Below, in pieces: positions 5,244 to 12,575 of a stretch of DNA of 13,009 nt. This stretch comes from JBHPCZ01 sp042573625 (GTDB lineage Bacteria > Desulfobacterota > Desulfobacteria > Desulfobacterales > UBA11574), in assembly GCA_042573625.1 (NCBI GenBank), contig JBHPCZ010000098.1, forward strand, positions 1 to 13,009, given 5' to 3'. A program made the position numbers and the translations under genes. The notes beneath the pieces were generated by a model that was given only the letters and a program-made list of their open reading frames with translations, did not search any database and was not told the DNA's origin. Each line of letters starts with the position of its first letter. Positions within the stretch are counted from its first letter, which is position 1.

Positions 5244-5343
5244 CCGGGTGCTTCGCACCCGGATGCAAGTTCAACCATAAAGCACTGGCGTGCTTTTGTC
5301 TTTTCGGCCTATGGCCGAAAATTCAAGCTCCCCGCTACGCGGG
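5244..5343. repeat. array of four short-loop hairpins at the butyrate kinase 3' end
   Basis: Four perfect hairpins occur in 100 nt: CCGGGTGC-TTC-GCACCCGG (5244-5262), AAAGCAC-TGGC-GTGCTTT (5279-5296), TTTTCGGCC-TAT-GGCCGAAAA (5301-5321) and CCCGC-TAC-GCGGG (5331-5343). Three have 3-nt loops. The last two lie inside the open reading frame of butyrate kinase, and its TAG stop is in the third. They could block transcription from the minus strand or stabilise the 3' end. The uniform style also suggests a mobile repeat. Confidence 0.7.
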
Positions 5344-6433
5344 TGGTAGTTGATTCCGGCCGGCTATAATGCTTGATTGCTTCTGTGCCGACAAGCACCC
5401 TGAGGGCACCGGCAGCAAGGGCAAGCATTTCCTGCTCACCGGGGTAGACTTTTACAGGCGCAATGAATTTGACCCGGGCGGCAATCGAGTCAACCAGCAT
5501 GGTAGAGTTGGCCAGACCTCCGGTCAATACAATCGAGTCTACTTTGCCATGGAGAACGGTACTCATGGCCCCTATATCCTTGGCAATCTGGTATGCCATT
5601 GCCTGTAGGAGCAGCAGTGCTTTTTCATGGCCTTTCCGGATCTTGGTTTCCACCTGGCTCACATCGCTTGTTCCCAGATAGGCCAGCAATCCCCCTTCCG
5701 ATGTTAGCTGCCGGCGTAAATCTGCCAGGCTCAATTGGCCGGACTCCAGCAACCGAAGCAAGGTCATGAGGGGTAAGGTTCCGGTTCGCTCCGGCGTTAG
5801 CGTTCCTTCCCCAACGCCAATCGTGCTGTCAATTACCTTGCCTTGACAATGAGCACCTACGGTAATGCCGCCACCCAGGTGAGCGACCACCATGTTGCTC
5901 TCTGCATAGGAGACACCCATCTCTCTGGCAGCCATTCTGGCTGCAGCCTTTTGATTCAGGGCATGAAAAGCGCTCTTTCTTTCAATTTCCGGGATGCCGG
6001 AAATCCGGGCCAGGGGGTGAAATTCATCCGTACTGGGGCTGTCCACAATCACAGCCCGGATGCCGGCCGGCCCGGCCAAATCATTGGCAATCAGAGGGCC
6101 CAGGTTGGTCGGGTGTTGACCGTATTTCCCTGAACGCAGGTCATCACACATCCGCTTATCAATCAGATACGCACCTGAAGAAAGCGGTGCGGTCAGGCCA
6201 CCCCGGCTGACGATGATATCCAGTTGGCCGACATCGATATGATGATCGGCCAGGAATTTTTTAACACGTTCCAGGACCAGGGGAAACTGCGCCATGTAAC
6301 CGCTTAAAGGTCGGGTCAATTCGGGGCCATGGGGTATGGTTTCCCGGAATTTGTGATGATCGTTTTCAAAAACGGCGGCCTTGGTAGTGGTAGAGCCGAT
6401 GTTTAATACCAGAATGTTATGGGAAAGCGCCAT
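5309..6433 (-). CDS. buk: butyrate kinase
   Basis: An ASKHA-superfamily acyl kinase of 374 residues that interconverts butyryl phosphate plus ADP with butyrate plus ATP in the cytoplasm. The N-terminal phosphate loop is LNIGSTTTKAAVFE (10-23), the second nucleotide motif AHLGGGITVGAH (184-195) and the adenosine motif LTGGLANS (303-310). GVGEGTLTPERTGTLP (206-221) replaces the more usual GEGPFTPERSG, and LNIGSTTTK replaces FNPGSTSTK, so a branched-chain or other short acyl substrate is possible. No phosphotransbutyrylase gene is in the window. The family core ends near residue 356; the last ~18 residues (SRPESTTTRVAGSLNFRP) are encoded by repeat hairpins at 5309-5343 and look like an added tail. 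The ribosome binding site is weak (AGAG before the ATG at 6433). Confidence 0.9.
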   Translation of the reverse strand: MALSHNILVLNIGSTTTKAAVFENDHHKFRETIPHGPELTRPLSGYMAQFPLVLERVKKFLADHHIDVGQLDIIVSRGGLTAPLSSGAYLIDKRMCDDLRSGKYGQHPTNLGPLIANDLAGPAGIRAVIVDSPSTDEFHPLARISGIPEIERKSAFHALNQKAAARMAAREMGVSYAESNMVVAHLGGGITVGAHCQGKVIDSTIGVGEGTLTPERTGTLPLMTLLRLLESGQLSLADLRRQLTSEGGLLAYLGTSDVSQVETKIRKGHEKALLLLQAMAYQIAKDIGAMSTVLHGKVDSIVLTGGLANSTMLVDSIAARVKFIAPVKVYPGEQEMLALAAGALRVLVGTEAIKHYSRPESTTTRVAGSLNFRP

Positions 6434-6508
6434 TTTTAACTCTGAGCGTATTCTACGGGATTTACATGCTTGAGGAAAGCCGGACGCCCATGATATTAGG
6501 CGTTTCGC

Positions 6509-6533
6509 TTGAGTTCACAATTTGTGACCTCAA
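6509..6533. repeat. hairpin repeat R3, copy 2
   Basis: TTGAGTTCACAA pairs with TTGTGACCTCAA with one mismatch. It is followed by AACTTATCCCCC. Stem, AT-rich centre and the CTTAyCCCCC tail match the hairpin at 1365-1389. It lies upstream of butyrate kinase and downstream of the ATPase gene. The remaining space from 6434 to 6665 holds no gene. Confidence 0.45.
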
Positions 6534-6594
6534 AACTTATCCCCCGGTTCTCAACCAATTTTATCCAGATTTAGTTCGGGGCGCATAGCGCTAC

Positions 6595-6621
6595 CTCACT
6601 TTTCACCATTCACTCTTCACT
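6595..6621. repeat. short TTCAC array
   Basis: CTCACTTTTCACC, ATTCAC and TCTTCAC follow one another. The same wording flanks the two R2 copies at 3814 and 10003. Here the array stands without the R2 core, 45 nt downstream of the ATPase stop codon. Confidence 0.5.
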
Positions 6622-6665
6622 TAATGTCATCGTTTCGCGAGAAATCCACGATCTAAAATCAGCGT

Positions 6666-7796
6666 TTACTGAATAAATTCAAGATAATTTTCTCGATGAA
6701 TTACCTCAAAAGCGGCACCCGGATAACCGGCAGTCCAGTCTCTAGGAATTTTTACGCGCTCCTTTTTCCATTTGACCTCGTAACCGAACAATTTTCCCCC
6801 TCTTTCTTCCACTAAATCGATTTCTTTTTTGTCATATGTTCGCCAGAAGTATGAATTCGTCACACTGCGCAAGTATTCCTGTCTTTTCATCCGTTCGGTG
6901 ATGATATAGTTTTCCCAAAGCTCACCCAGATCATTACGTACGGCCAGAGGATTAAAATTTCCGATTACGGCATTACGAACCCCGGTATCATAAAAAAAAT
7001 AGCGTTGACTTTTGGTGATTTCTTTACGCAAATTCCGGCTAAACCCGGGCAGCCTATAGATAACAAAAACTTTCTCCAATAAGTCCAAATAGCGCTCTAC
7101 CGTATTTTTGCTCATGGAAAGTTGCTTTCCCAATTCGGTGAACGACACCTGTTTACCGATTTGAAACGCCAACAACTGCAACAAACGCACCAGCTTGTTG
7201 GCATAACGAATACCCTCCAGCGCCAGAATATCCTTGAACAGATAAGATTGAATAAGTTCACGCAAATAGTCTTCACGGCGCCTGTTATCTCTTATAAGCA
7301 CAACTTCCGGATAGGAACCGTAAATGAGACGTGAATCCAAACCCGCAGTTGTCTCGTGTCGCTTTTCAATCTTTGATATTTCCATTTGGGACAATGGAAA
7401 AAGTTTAAGGACATATTTTCTGCCGGTCAGCGGCTCGCCGACGTCTCGGGCCAGATCAAATGAAGAAGAACCGGTGACAATGACTTTGATTCCAGGGATA
7501 TGGTCGACAATCAATTTGAGATTTAAACCGATTTTTTCAACGTATTGGGCTTCATCCACAACCAGTAGTCGATGATTTCCGATAAAATCCCGAAGGGTTT
7601 GAATGGACTGACTTTCAAGGTATTGTCGAACAATGATATCATCTCCGTTAACAAAAAGAACGCTATCGTTTTCTTTTTCCAGATATTTTTTTAATAACGT
7701 TGTTTTGCCCACCCGGCGCGGCCCATAGATGACCATTACTTTACCCGCCATGATCAATTTCCGAAGATTTTCGATCTGTTTCTGGGGAATATACAT
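6666..7796 (-). CDS. AAA_14 / DUF4143 family ATPase
   Basis: This is a 376-residue P-loop ATPase. Walker A is GPRRVGKTT (25-33), Walker B is LLVVDEAQ (77-84), and VTGSSSFDL (108-116) fits sensor 1. The middle part contains a winged-helix-like stretch (LGKQLSMSKNTVERYLDLLE). The C-terminal DUF4143 region has KEIDLV followed by GYEVKW, the D...ExK-like spacing of the PD-(D/E)XK nuclease fold that this domain is known to resemble. Family members are common, often mobile, and of unproven function; nuclease activity is not established. The gene stands alone, with an inverted-repeat candidate operator directly upstream. Its base composition looks more AT-rich than that of its DUF2207 neighbour, which would fit acquisition. 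The ribosome binding site is weak (GGGAT before the ATG at 7796). Confidence 0.9.
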   Translation of the reverse strand: MYIPQKQIENLRKLIMAGKVMVIYGPRRVGKTTLLKKYLEKENDSVLFVNGDDIIVRQYLESQSIQTLRDFIGNHRLLVVDEAQYVEKIGLNLKLIVDHIPGIKVIVTGSSSFDLARDVGEPLTGRKYVLKLFPLSQMEISKIEKRHETTAGLDSRLIYGSYPEVVLIRDNRRREDYLRELIQSYLFKDILALEGIRYANKLVRLLQLLAFQIGKQVSFTELGKQLSMSKNTVERYLDLLEKVFVIYRLPGFSRNLRKEITKSQRYFFYDTGVRNAVIGNFNPLAVRNDLGELWENYIITERMKRQEYLRSVTNSYFWRTYDKKEIDLVEERGGKLFGYEVKWKKERVKIPRDWTAGYPGAAFEVIHRENYLEFIQ

Positions 7797-7821
7797 TTTA
7801 GCAATCCCAAATATGGTTAAT

Positions 7822-7860
7822 AAACTGACTGTATTTTGCTTATTTCGGTCAGTTTGTCAA
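7822..7860 (-). promoter_or_regulatory. promoter with palindromic operator for the ATPase gene
   Basis: AAACTGAC (7822-7829) and GTCAGTTT (7848-7855) are perfect 8-nt inverted repeats 18 nt apart. On the minus strand TTGACA (7860-7855) adjoins the first arm and would be the -35; the -10 would be AAAATA or AAATAC between the arms, which is poor. The start codon is 26 nt past the second arm. The layout suits repression by a dimeric regulator, but no regulator gene is adjacent. Confidence 0.4.
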
Positions 7861-7959
7861 CTTAATTCTGCTAATAAAGGGCAAGTAACAGTTAAAGAGA
7901 TTCCAGATGATTCCAAAATTGCCAGGGATCAGGTGTCAGGGTTCGGGGTTCGGGGTTCA

Positions 7960-9897
7960 CTACCATCCGCCGCCGCCGCCACCACCGCCGCCGCCGCCGG
8001 ATGAACCGCCGCCGCCACCGCCCGAACTGGATCCGGGCGGAGAAGAAGACGAAGAGATGGCGGAAGAAAAGGATGATCCAAGGCTGCTGGCCATGCCGGA
8101 TGCACCCAAACCGTGCCAGTTCCCGCCGGTATACCAGGACGGCGAATAATCGCTGTCCCTTCCCGCCCGGGCCAGGACATCGGCAAACTGTTCGCCCCAC
8201 TGGTTTTCGACGTCTAGGGCCATGGCGTAAGGAAGGAATTTTTCAAATAGCTCCGGCGTTTTTTCCGGAGGATTTCGCATGGCAAGACCTTCTTTTTCAG
8301 CCACGGAAAGATAGAGTTCAAACCCCTCGATCCGATCCATGATCCAGCGGCCATAGAGGGTGGGTGCCTTCATCAGGTAATAAAAAATGAAATTGATTAA
8401 GATAATCAGAAACAAGCCCACAACGGCCATGGGCGAAGCCATGGTGGAAAAGGCCCACATACCGAAGAACTCGAATCCCACAAAAGGCAGCGTAAACAGC
8501 GTGATGAGCACTGCGCCTGTTTTTTTTACAGCGCCTTCGCCGCCGGAACCGCCACCTGAAAGGGCGGTTTTCCATGCACTGACCGTACCGCAGACCAGCG
8601 CCAAACAGCCCGCCGTCCAAATGGACAGCCAGACCAGCATAAAAACGGCACCCCCGATTTCAGGGGCGGTCAGCACCATAGACACCAGGGCGAGTAAAGA
8701 GATGACAACCCCCGGGATCAGCTTCTTGGAATTGCGATTGAAATAGCGTTTTTCAAAATCGAGCGTCAGGTTATTTTTAAACGCCTTGACAGCCTTGCCG
8801 ATTCTGCTGTGATTGGCGGTTTCAAGCACGATGCGATCGGATGCCAAAAACAGGTTTTTAGCGATCTTTTTTTCGCCTCTGGAGAGCAGGGATTCATCGG
8901 TTCCGGTTTTAGACAGGGTAAATTCGTCATCGTCTTCCTCGATGACCAGAAAGCCTTTGACAGCCATGTCGACCACGGCTGAAGCAAAAGATTTGTGATC
9001 AAAACCCATCCGGATTACAAAACGGACAGCCGCCGGCGAAAAGCCTTTTGGCGGCGAGAACAGCGGAATGATCGCCCCTTTGTCAGGGTCGCGGCCTATT
9101 TTGAACCATATTGACAGATAATACGCCATCAAAATGATCACCCCCAGAAGAGCGGCGATGTTTGTGGGATTGTCGCCAATCAAATAGCCGGCCTTGTCCG
9201 TGAAATCGGGGGTTGGCACAAAACCTTTGGGCCAGGAAACAGCGATGGTCAGCCCTTCCTTGGGTCTGAGCGTCCGGGTGGTGGCAACATGGATGCTGCC
9301 CGGATCTTCGCGGTTGACCGTAAAATCATGCCCCCGGGCACCCTTGGGGCCGGTGTACGCCGACACCTCGAGGGCTTCCGCAGAAGACGGCAGCTCTACA
9401 ATGGCCTGGGCCTGTTCTATAAAAAACGACCATCCATTGCCGGTAACATTCCAGTAGAGCTCGTCGAATGTGTCGAAATATCCAAGCTGCCGGTCTGTAC
9501 GATAGGTGAGGGTATACGTATGTTCACCGCGCGCCACCATCCGGTTTTTCTGTCCCATGTAAACCCGGGTGCCGTTGGATATCTTTTTTAAATGAAAGGC
9601 TTCGGATCGGCCGTCCCTGAGCACCCGAAGCACCTTAAATTCGGCGCGCACGGTATTTCCGAAACGGTCTTTATATTTGGTCGGAAAGTCGCGGTAAATA
9701 CCCCGCTTGATCTGTTGGCCGGTCGCATATACGTTGATGGTTTCAGAGACCGTCATGCTGCCGTCGGTTTTGATTTGGATGTGGCTTTCGAACTTTATAA
9801 TGCGTTCTGTCTGTTGTGCAACTGCGGCAGACGGCAGCAGAAACGTCAGCACTCCCAACACAATCAGGATCCGCGTTATTGGCGTGTTTGGGTTCAT
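7960..9897 (-). CDS. DUF2207 (YciQ-like) membrane protein
   Basis: 645 residues. Residues 1-28 are a signal peptide ending SAAVAQQ. Residues about 29-225 form the extracytoplasmic DUF2207 domain (IKRGIYRDFPT, LYWNVTGNGW). One membrane segment follows (about 246-266), then a cytoplasmic part, then four more hydrophobic segments (about 393-410, 416-437, 459-480, 484-507). The C terminus is Ser/Gly-rich and ends in an 11-Gly run plus Trp, encoded by CCG-type trinucleotide repeats on the plus strand. This Gly-rich end with terminal aromatic residue is normal for the family, whose function is unknown. It pairs with lemA just upstream (278 nt, R2 repeat between), a pairing common in bacteria. AGGAAAG precedes the ATG. 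Part of its 3' end is duplicated at 1463-1542. Confidence 0.9.
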   Translation of the reverse strand: MNPNTPITRILIVLGVLTFLLPSAAVAQQTERIIKFESHIQIKTDGSMTVSETINVYATGQQIKRGIYRDFPTKYKDRFGNTVRAEFKVLRVLRDGRSEAFHLKKISNGTRVYMGQKNRMVARGEHTYTLTYRTDRQLGYFDTFDELYWNVTGNGWSFFIEQAQAIVELPSSAEALEVSAYTGPKGARGHDFTVNREDPGSIHVATTRTLRPKEGLTIAVSWPKGFVPTPDFTDKAGYLIGDNPTNIAALLGVIILMAYYLSIWFKIGRDPDKGAIIPLFSPPKGFSPAAVRFVIRMGFDHKSFASAVVDMAVKGFLVIEEDDDEFTLSKTGTDESLLSRGEKKIAKNLFLASDRIVLETANHSRIGKAVKAFKNNLTLDFEKRYFNRNSKKLIPGVVISLLALVSMVLTAPEIGGAVFMLVWLSIWTAGCLALVCGTVSAWKTALSGGGSGGEGAVKKTGAVLITLFTLPFVGFEFFGMWAFSTMASPMAVVGLFLIILINFIFYYLMKAPTLYGRWIMDRIEGFELYLSVAEKEGLAMRNPPEKTPELFEKFLPYAMALDVENQWGEQFADVLARAGRDSDYSPSWYTGGNWHGLGASGMASSLGSSFSSAISSSSSPPGSSSGGGGGGSSGGGGGGGGGGGW

Positions 9898-9950
9898 TTT
9901 TCTTTCCTAGGGTTCGGCTTTGAGCATAGAGCAGGGAGACACATGCCCTC

Positions 9951-10141
9951 CCCTTTTACCTTTTACTTTTCACCTTTTACCTTTCACTGTTCACCTTTCA
10001 CCCGGAACCGGCAGATCTCTGTAATTCTTAAGCATTTTTATCCGCCTGTTCTGTGGCGGATCACTCGAATCCTTGGACCCTTGACCCCTTGAATCCTTTC
10101 ACTGTTCACTTTTCACGTTTTACGGTTCACCTTTCACTTTT
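9951..10141. repeat. TTTCAC/TTTTAC arrays flanking R2 copy 2
   Basis: Imperfect 6-10-nt units (CCTTTTAC, TTTTCAC, CTTTCAC, TGTTCAC) fill 9951-10000 and 10098-10141 on either side of the R2 core. The same flanking wording occurs at R2 copy 1 (about 3791-3813 and 3910-3950). The block occupies most of the 278 nt between lemA and the DUF2207 gene. No gene is seen there. Confidence 0.65.
10003..10103. repeat. dispersed 101-nt repeat R2, copy 2
   Basis: Matches 3814-3914 with three mismatches over 101 nt, including the ATCCGCC-TGTTCTGT-GGCGGAT hairpin. Both copies have the same orientation, and both lie downstream of minus-strand genes. The hairpin has a T-tract before it on the plus strand and an A-tract after it on the minus strand, so it is not a simple terminator for lemA. 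Confidence 0.8.
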
Positions 10142-10175
10142 CGATTGCGCGTCTTGAACCCGTGAAATATCCGGG

Positions 10176-10730
10176 TTACAGTTTGACCTCCGGCACTTCC
10201 CGATCAGCGGCATCTTCAATTTCAAAAAAATCCGCTTTTTCAAACCCGAATCGCTCGGCAACAAGGTTGCCGGGAAAGGATTCGATGGAGATATTCAGGT
10301 TTCTTACCGTGCCGTTATAGTATCGGCGGGCCATCTGTATTTCGTTTTCGATTTCGACAAGATCGTCTTGAAGGTCCAGAAAATTCTGGCTGGCTTTCAA
10401 GTCGGGATACGCTTCGGCCAGGGCAAAAAGGTTGACCAGCGACCGGGTCAGTGCAGACTCTACCTCGCCTTTTTCAGCCACCGCCGAAATCTCTTTGCTC
10501 CTGGACCTCAGTTTTACGATTTCGGACAGAACTTCGGCCTCGTGCCCCATATACCCCTTGACCGCTTCAATGAGATTCGGAATCAGATTGGATCGTCGTT
10601 TGAGCTGCACTTCAATACCACTCCAGCCCTCTTCCAGCATGTTTTTATTTCGAACCAGCCGGTTGTATAGTCCAATGGCATACAGGATGCCGCCCAACAC
10701 AATGACAAGAACGATTATCCAGATGACCAT
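10176..10730 (-). CDS. lemA: LemA family protein
   Basis: 184 residues, the usual length of the family. Residues 2-21 form an N-terminal membrane helix (WIIVLVIVLGGILYAIG). The rest is helical: NMLEEGWSGIEVQLKRRSNL, then IPNLIEAVKGYMGHE, with the strongly conserved IEVQLKRRSNLIPNL signature, and near the end YYNGTVRNLN and FPGNLVAERFGF. LemA proteins are membrane-anchored helical-bundle proteins; their role is not settled. It sits 60 nt downstream of queC on the same strand and upstream of the DUF2207 gene, a frequent partner. A run of ten G lies 4 nt before the start codon and serves as, or spaces, the ribosome binding site. A weak hairpin (10157-10177, AACCCG/CGGGTT) overlaps the stop codon. 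Confidence 0.93.
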   Translation of the reverse strand: MVIWIIVLVIVLGGILYAIGLYNRLVRNKNMLEEGWSGIEVQLKRRSNLIPNLIEAVKGYMGHEAEVLSEIVKLRSRSKEISAVAEKGEVESALTRSLVNLFALAEAYPDLKASQNFLDLQDDLVEIENEIQMARRYYNGTVRNLNISIESFPGNLVAERFGFEKADFFEIEDAADREVPEVKL

Positions 10731-10734
10731 CTTT

Positions 10735-10744
10735 CCCCCCCCCC
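10735..10744 (-). promoter_or_regulatory. G10 homopolymer in the lemA ribosome binding site
   Basis: On the minus strand the leader reads TTTT, ten G, AAAG, ATG. A G-run of this length can lose or gain bases during replication, which would change spacing to the start codon. It is the only homopolymer of this length at a translation start in the window. Confidence 0.5.
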
Positions 10745-10790
10745 AAAATGCTTACAAGAATTATGAAAAATTTGTCGTCTCCCGTTGATA

Positions 10791-11489
10791 TTATCCTTGA
10801 GCGTATTTTGTCGGGTCATCGATATGAGCTTCCTTGAACCCCTTTTGCCTCAATAGGCAACTATCGCAATGACCACAAGCTTCTCCTACAAGGGTAGGAT
10901 CATAACAACTAAGAGTTATTCCATAATCAACGCCCAACTCAGTGCCCTTTTTTATAATTTCTGCTTTTGTCAGGTGGATAAGAGGGGTCCATATTTTTAT
11001 TTTTGATTGACCTTCCACCCCAACTTTAGTGGCAAGATTGGCCAGATTTTCAAAAGCCGCAATAAACTCAGGCCGGCAATCCGGATATCCGCTATAGTCA
11101 ACTGCATTAACCCCTATGAATATATCGGATGCACCAAGTACCTCTGCCCATCCAAGAGCATAGGATAAAAAAATGGTGTTCCTTGCGGGCACATAGGTAA
11201 CGGGTATTTCCCCTGACATTTCATCCTCATCACGGTCTTTGGGCACTTCGATATCGTCGGTGAGAGCAGAACCACCGATCAATTTCAAATCGATATCAAT
11301 TACCAGATGTTTTTTTGCTCCTATGGCTTTGGCCACCTTTTTTGCTGCCTCTAATTCGGCAGCATGTCTCTGGCCGTAACTGAAACTCAGGCTATATATT
11401 TCGTAGCCATCAGCCTTGGCAATTGCCATCACCGTTGTGGAGTCGAGTCCTCCGCTTGATAGAATTACGGCTTTTTTTATATCGCCCAC
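10791..11489 (-). CDS. queC: 7-cyano-7-deazaguanine (preQ0) synthase
   Basis: A 232-residue PP-loop ATP-dependent enzyme that converts 7-carboxy-7-deazaguanine and ammonia to preQ0 in the queuosine pathway. The ATP-binding loop is SSGGLDST (11-18). The zinc site has four Cys: Cys195 (LSCYD) and Cys205, Cys208 and Cys211 (ACGHCDSC). FSYGQRH and YVPARNTIFLS are family signatures. Translation starts at GTG (11489-11487) behind AAGGAG. It is the last gene of queD-queE-queC, 15 nt after queE. lemA follows after 60 nt and may be read through. Confidence 0.96.
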   Translation of the reverse strand: MGDIKKAVILSSGGLDSTTVMAIAKADGYEIYSLSFSYGQRHAAELEAAKKVAKAIGAKKHLVIDIDLKLIGGSALTDDIEVPKDRDEDEMSGEIPVTYVPARNTIFLSYALGWAEVLGASDIFIGVNAVDYSGYPDCRPEFIAAFENLANLATKVGVEGQSKIKIWTPLIHLTKAEIIKKGTELGVDYGITLSCYDPTLVGEACGHCDSCLLRQKGFKEAHIDDPTKYAQG

Positions 11490-11504
11490 TCAATATCTCC
11501 TTAG

Positions 11505-12152
11505 CTACACCCCTCTTTCGTCAGGGTTCCAAATATATTTGTGGAGCTGTAAATGCAATTTGACTCTCAAATGATCTTCCATGATCCAGTTCGCCATAAC
11601 CTTAGGGACCATCTTTCCAAACACTGGCGAGAAGTGAACGGGGTTTTTAATCTGCGGATTAGCATTCATTATACCCAATATTTCTTTAGCGAAGTCATAA
11701 TCTTGCCGGTTGCCGATAACAAATTTTATCTCGTCTTTATTCGTTAACCTATTTAAGTTTTCCAGATCGTTATTTTCACTCATACCGCTCGAAGGGCATT
11801 TGATGTCAATAATCTTTACACAGCGTTCATCTATCTGACTGATGTCCTGACTGCCGTTAGTTTCCAATAAAACCTCATACCCTTCTGCCAGCAAATCCTG
11901 TATAAGAGTTGGCGTGTCATTTTGGATCAGAGGTTCTCCTCCCGTGATTTCAATTAGAGGGCATTTATAAACAGCAACTTTATCGATGATTTCGCGAATT
12001 TCCTGTTCTTCGCCTTCATCGTAGGCATACTGCGTATCACAATACGAACACCTGAGGTTACACCCAGTCAGTCTCACAAAAACACAAGGACGACCTGCAT
12101 ATGAGGATTCTCCTTGGATGCTGTAAAATATCTCATTTACCTTCAGTGTCAC
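11505..12152 (-). CDS. queE: 7-carboxy-7-deazaguanine synthase, radical SAM
   Basis: A 215-residue radical S-adenosylmethionine enzyme that rearranges 6-carboxytetrahydropterin to 7-carboxy-7-deazaguanine. The 4Fe-4S cluster motif is CNLRCSYC (Cys31, Cys35, Cys38), the plain CxxxCxxC form. SIQGESSYAGRPCVFVRLTG and ITGGEPL are the usual QueE signatures. Translation starts at GTG (12152-12150), which directly abuts the queD TAG (12155-12153); its ribosome binding site GGGAGG lies inside the queD 3' end. Translation of the two is therefore probably coupled. Confidence 0.96.
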   Translation of the reverse strand: MTLKVNEIFYSIQGESSYAGRPCVFVRLTGCNLRCSYCDTQYAYDEGEEQEIREIIDKVAVYKCPLIEITGGEPLIQNDTPTLIQDLLAEGYEVLLETNGSQDISQIDERCVKIIDIKCPSSGMSENNDLENLNRLTNKDEIKFVIGNRQDYDFAKEILGIMNANPQIKNPVHFSPVFGKMVPKVMANWIMEDHLRVKLHLQLHKYIWNPDERGV

Positions 12153-12533
12153 CTATTCCTCCCAATAAAAGGCGCCGGCACCCGGCGTTTCTGAAACCTT
12201 TACCTTGGAAATTTTCACAACTTCAGAATTCAGTATTTTACTTAGCTCTTTATATATAAATTTTGCAATGTTTTCTGAAGTTGGGTTGACGTCTTTAAAT
12301 TCAGGAAGTTCGTTTAAATTGAAGTGGTCAAGGCCTTTAAGTACATCCTTGACTGCCTGCTCGATATCCCTGAAATCAATACCAATCCCAATATCATCCA
12401 GTTCCTTGCATCTAACGAACGCCTCGATAATCCAGTTGTGCCCATGGATTCGGGCACAATCCCCAGGGTATCCCTTAAGCGCATGGGCTGCAGAAAAATG
12501 TGCTTTAACATATACTTCAAAAACTCCGGACAT
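12153..12533 (-). CDS. queD: 6-carboxytetrahydropterin synthase
   Basis: A 126-residue enzyme of the PTPS/QueD family that converts dihydroneopterin triphosphate to 6-carboxytetrahydropterin, the first committed step toward preQ0. Zinc ligands are His17 (AAHAL), His30 and His32 (IHGHN). The catalytic Cys26 lies in GDCARIHGH, Asp69-His70 in LDHFNLN, and the substrate-anchoring Glu115 in VSETPG. ATG at 12533 follows AAGGAA. It is the first gene of queD-queE-queC. A 69-nt structured element lies 90 nt upstream and may be in its leader. GTP cyclohydrolase, also required by the pathway, is not in the window. Confidence 0.96.
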   Translation of the reverse strand: MSGVFEVYVKAHFSAAHALKGYPGDCARIHGHNWIIEAFVRCKELDDIGIGIDFRDIEQAVKDVLKGLDHFNLNELPEFKDVNPTSENIAKFIYKELSKILNSEVVKISKVKVSETPGAGAFYWEE

Positions 12534-12575
12534 AACTATTCCTTATTTATATGTTTTTGGTTTGTGGAATTCTTA

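Noticed and set aside
7907..8149. Proline-rich plus-strand frame
   Set aside because: It is the antisense of the Gly/Ser-rich DUF2207 tail.
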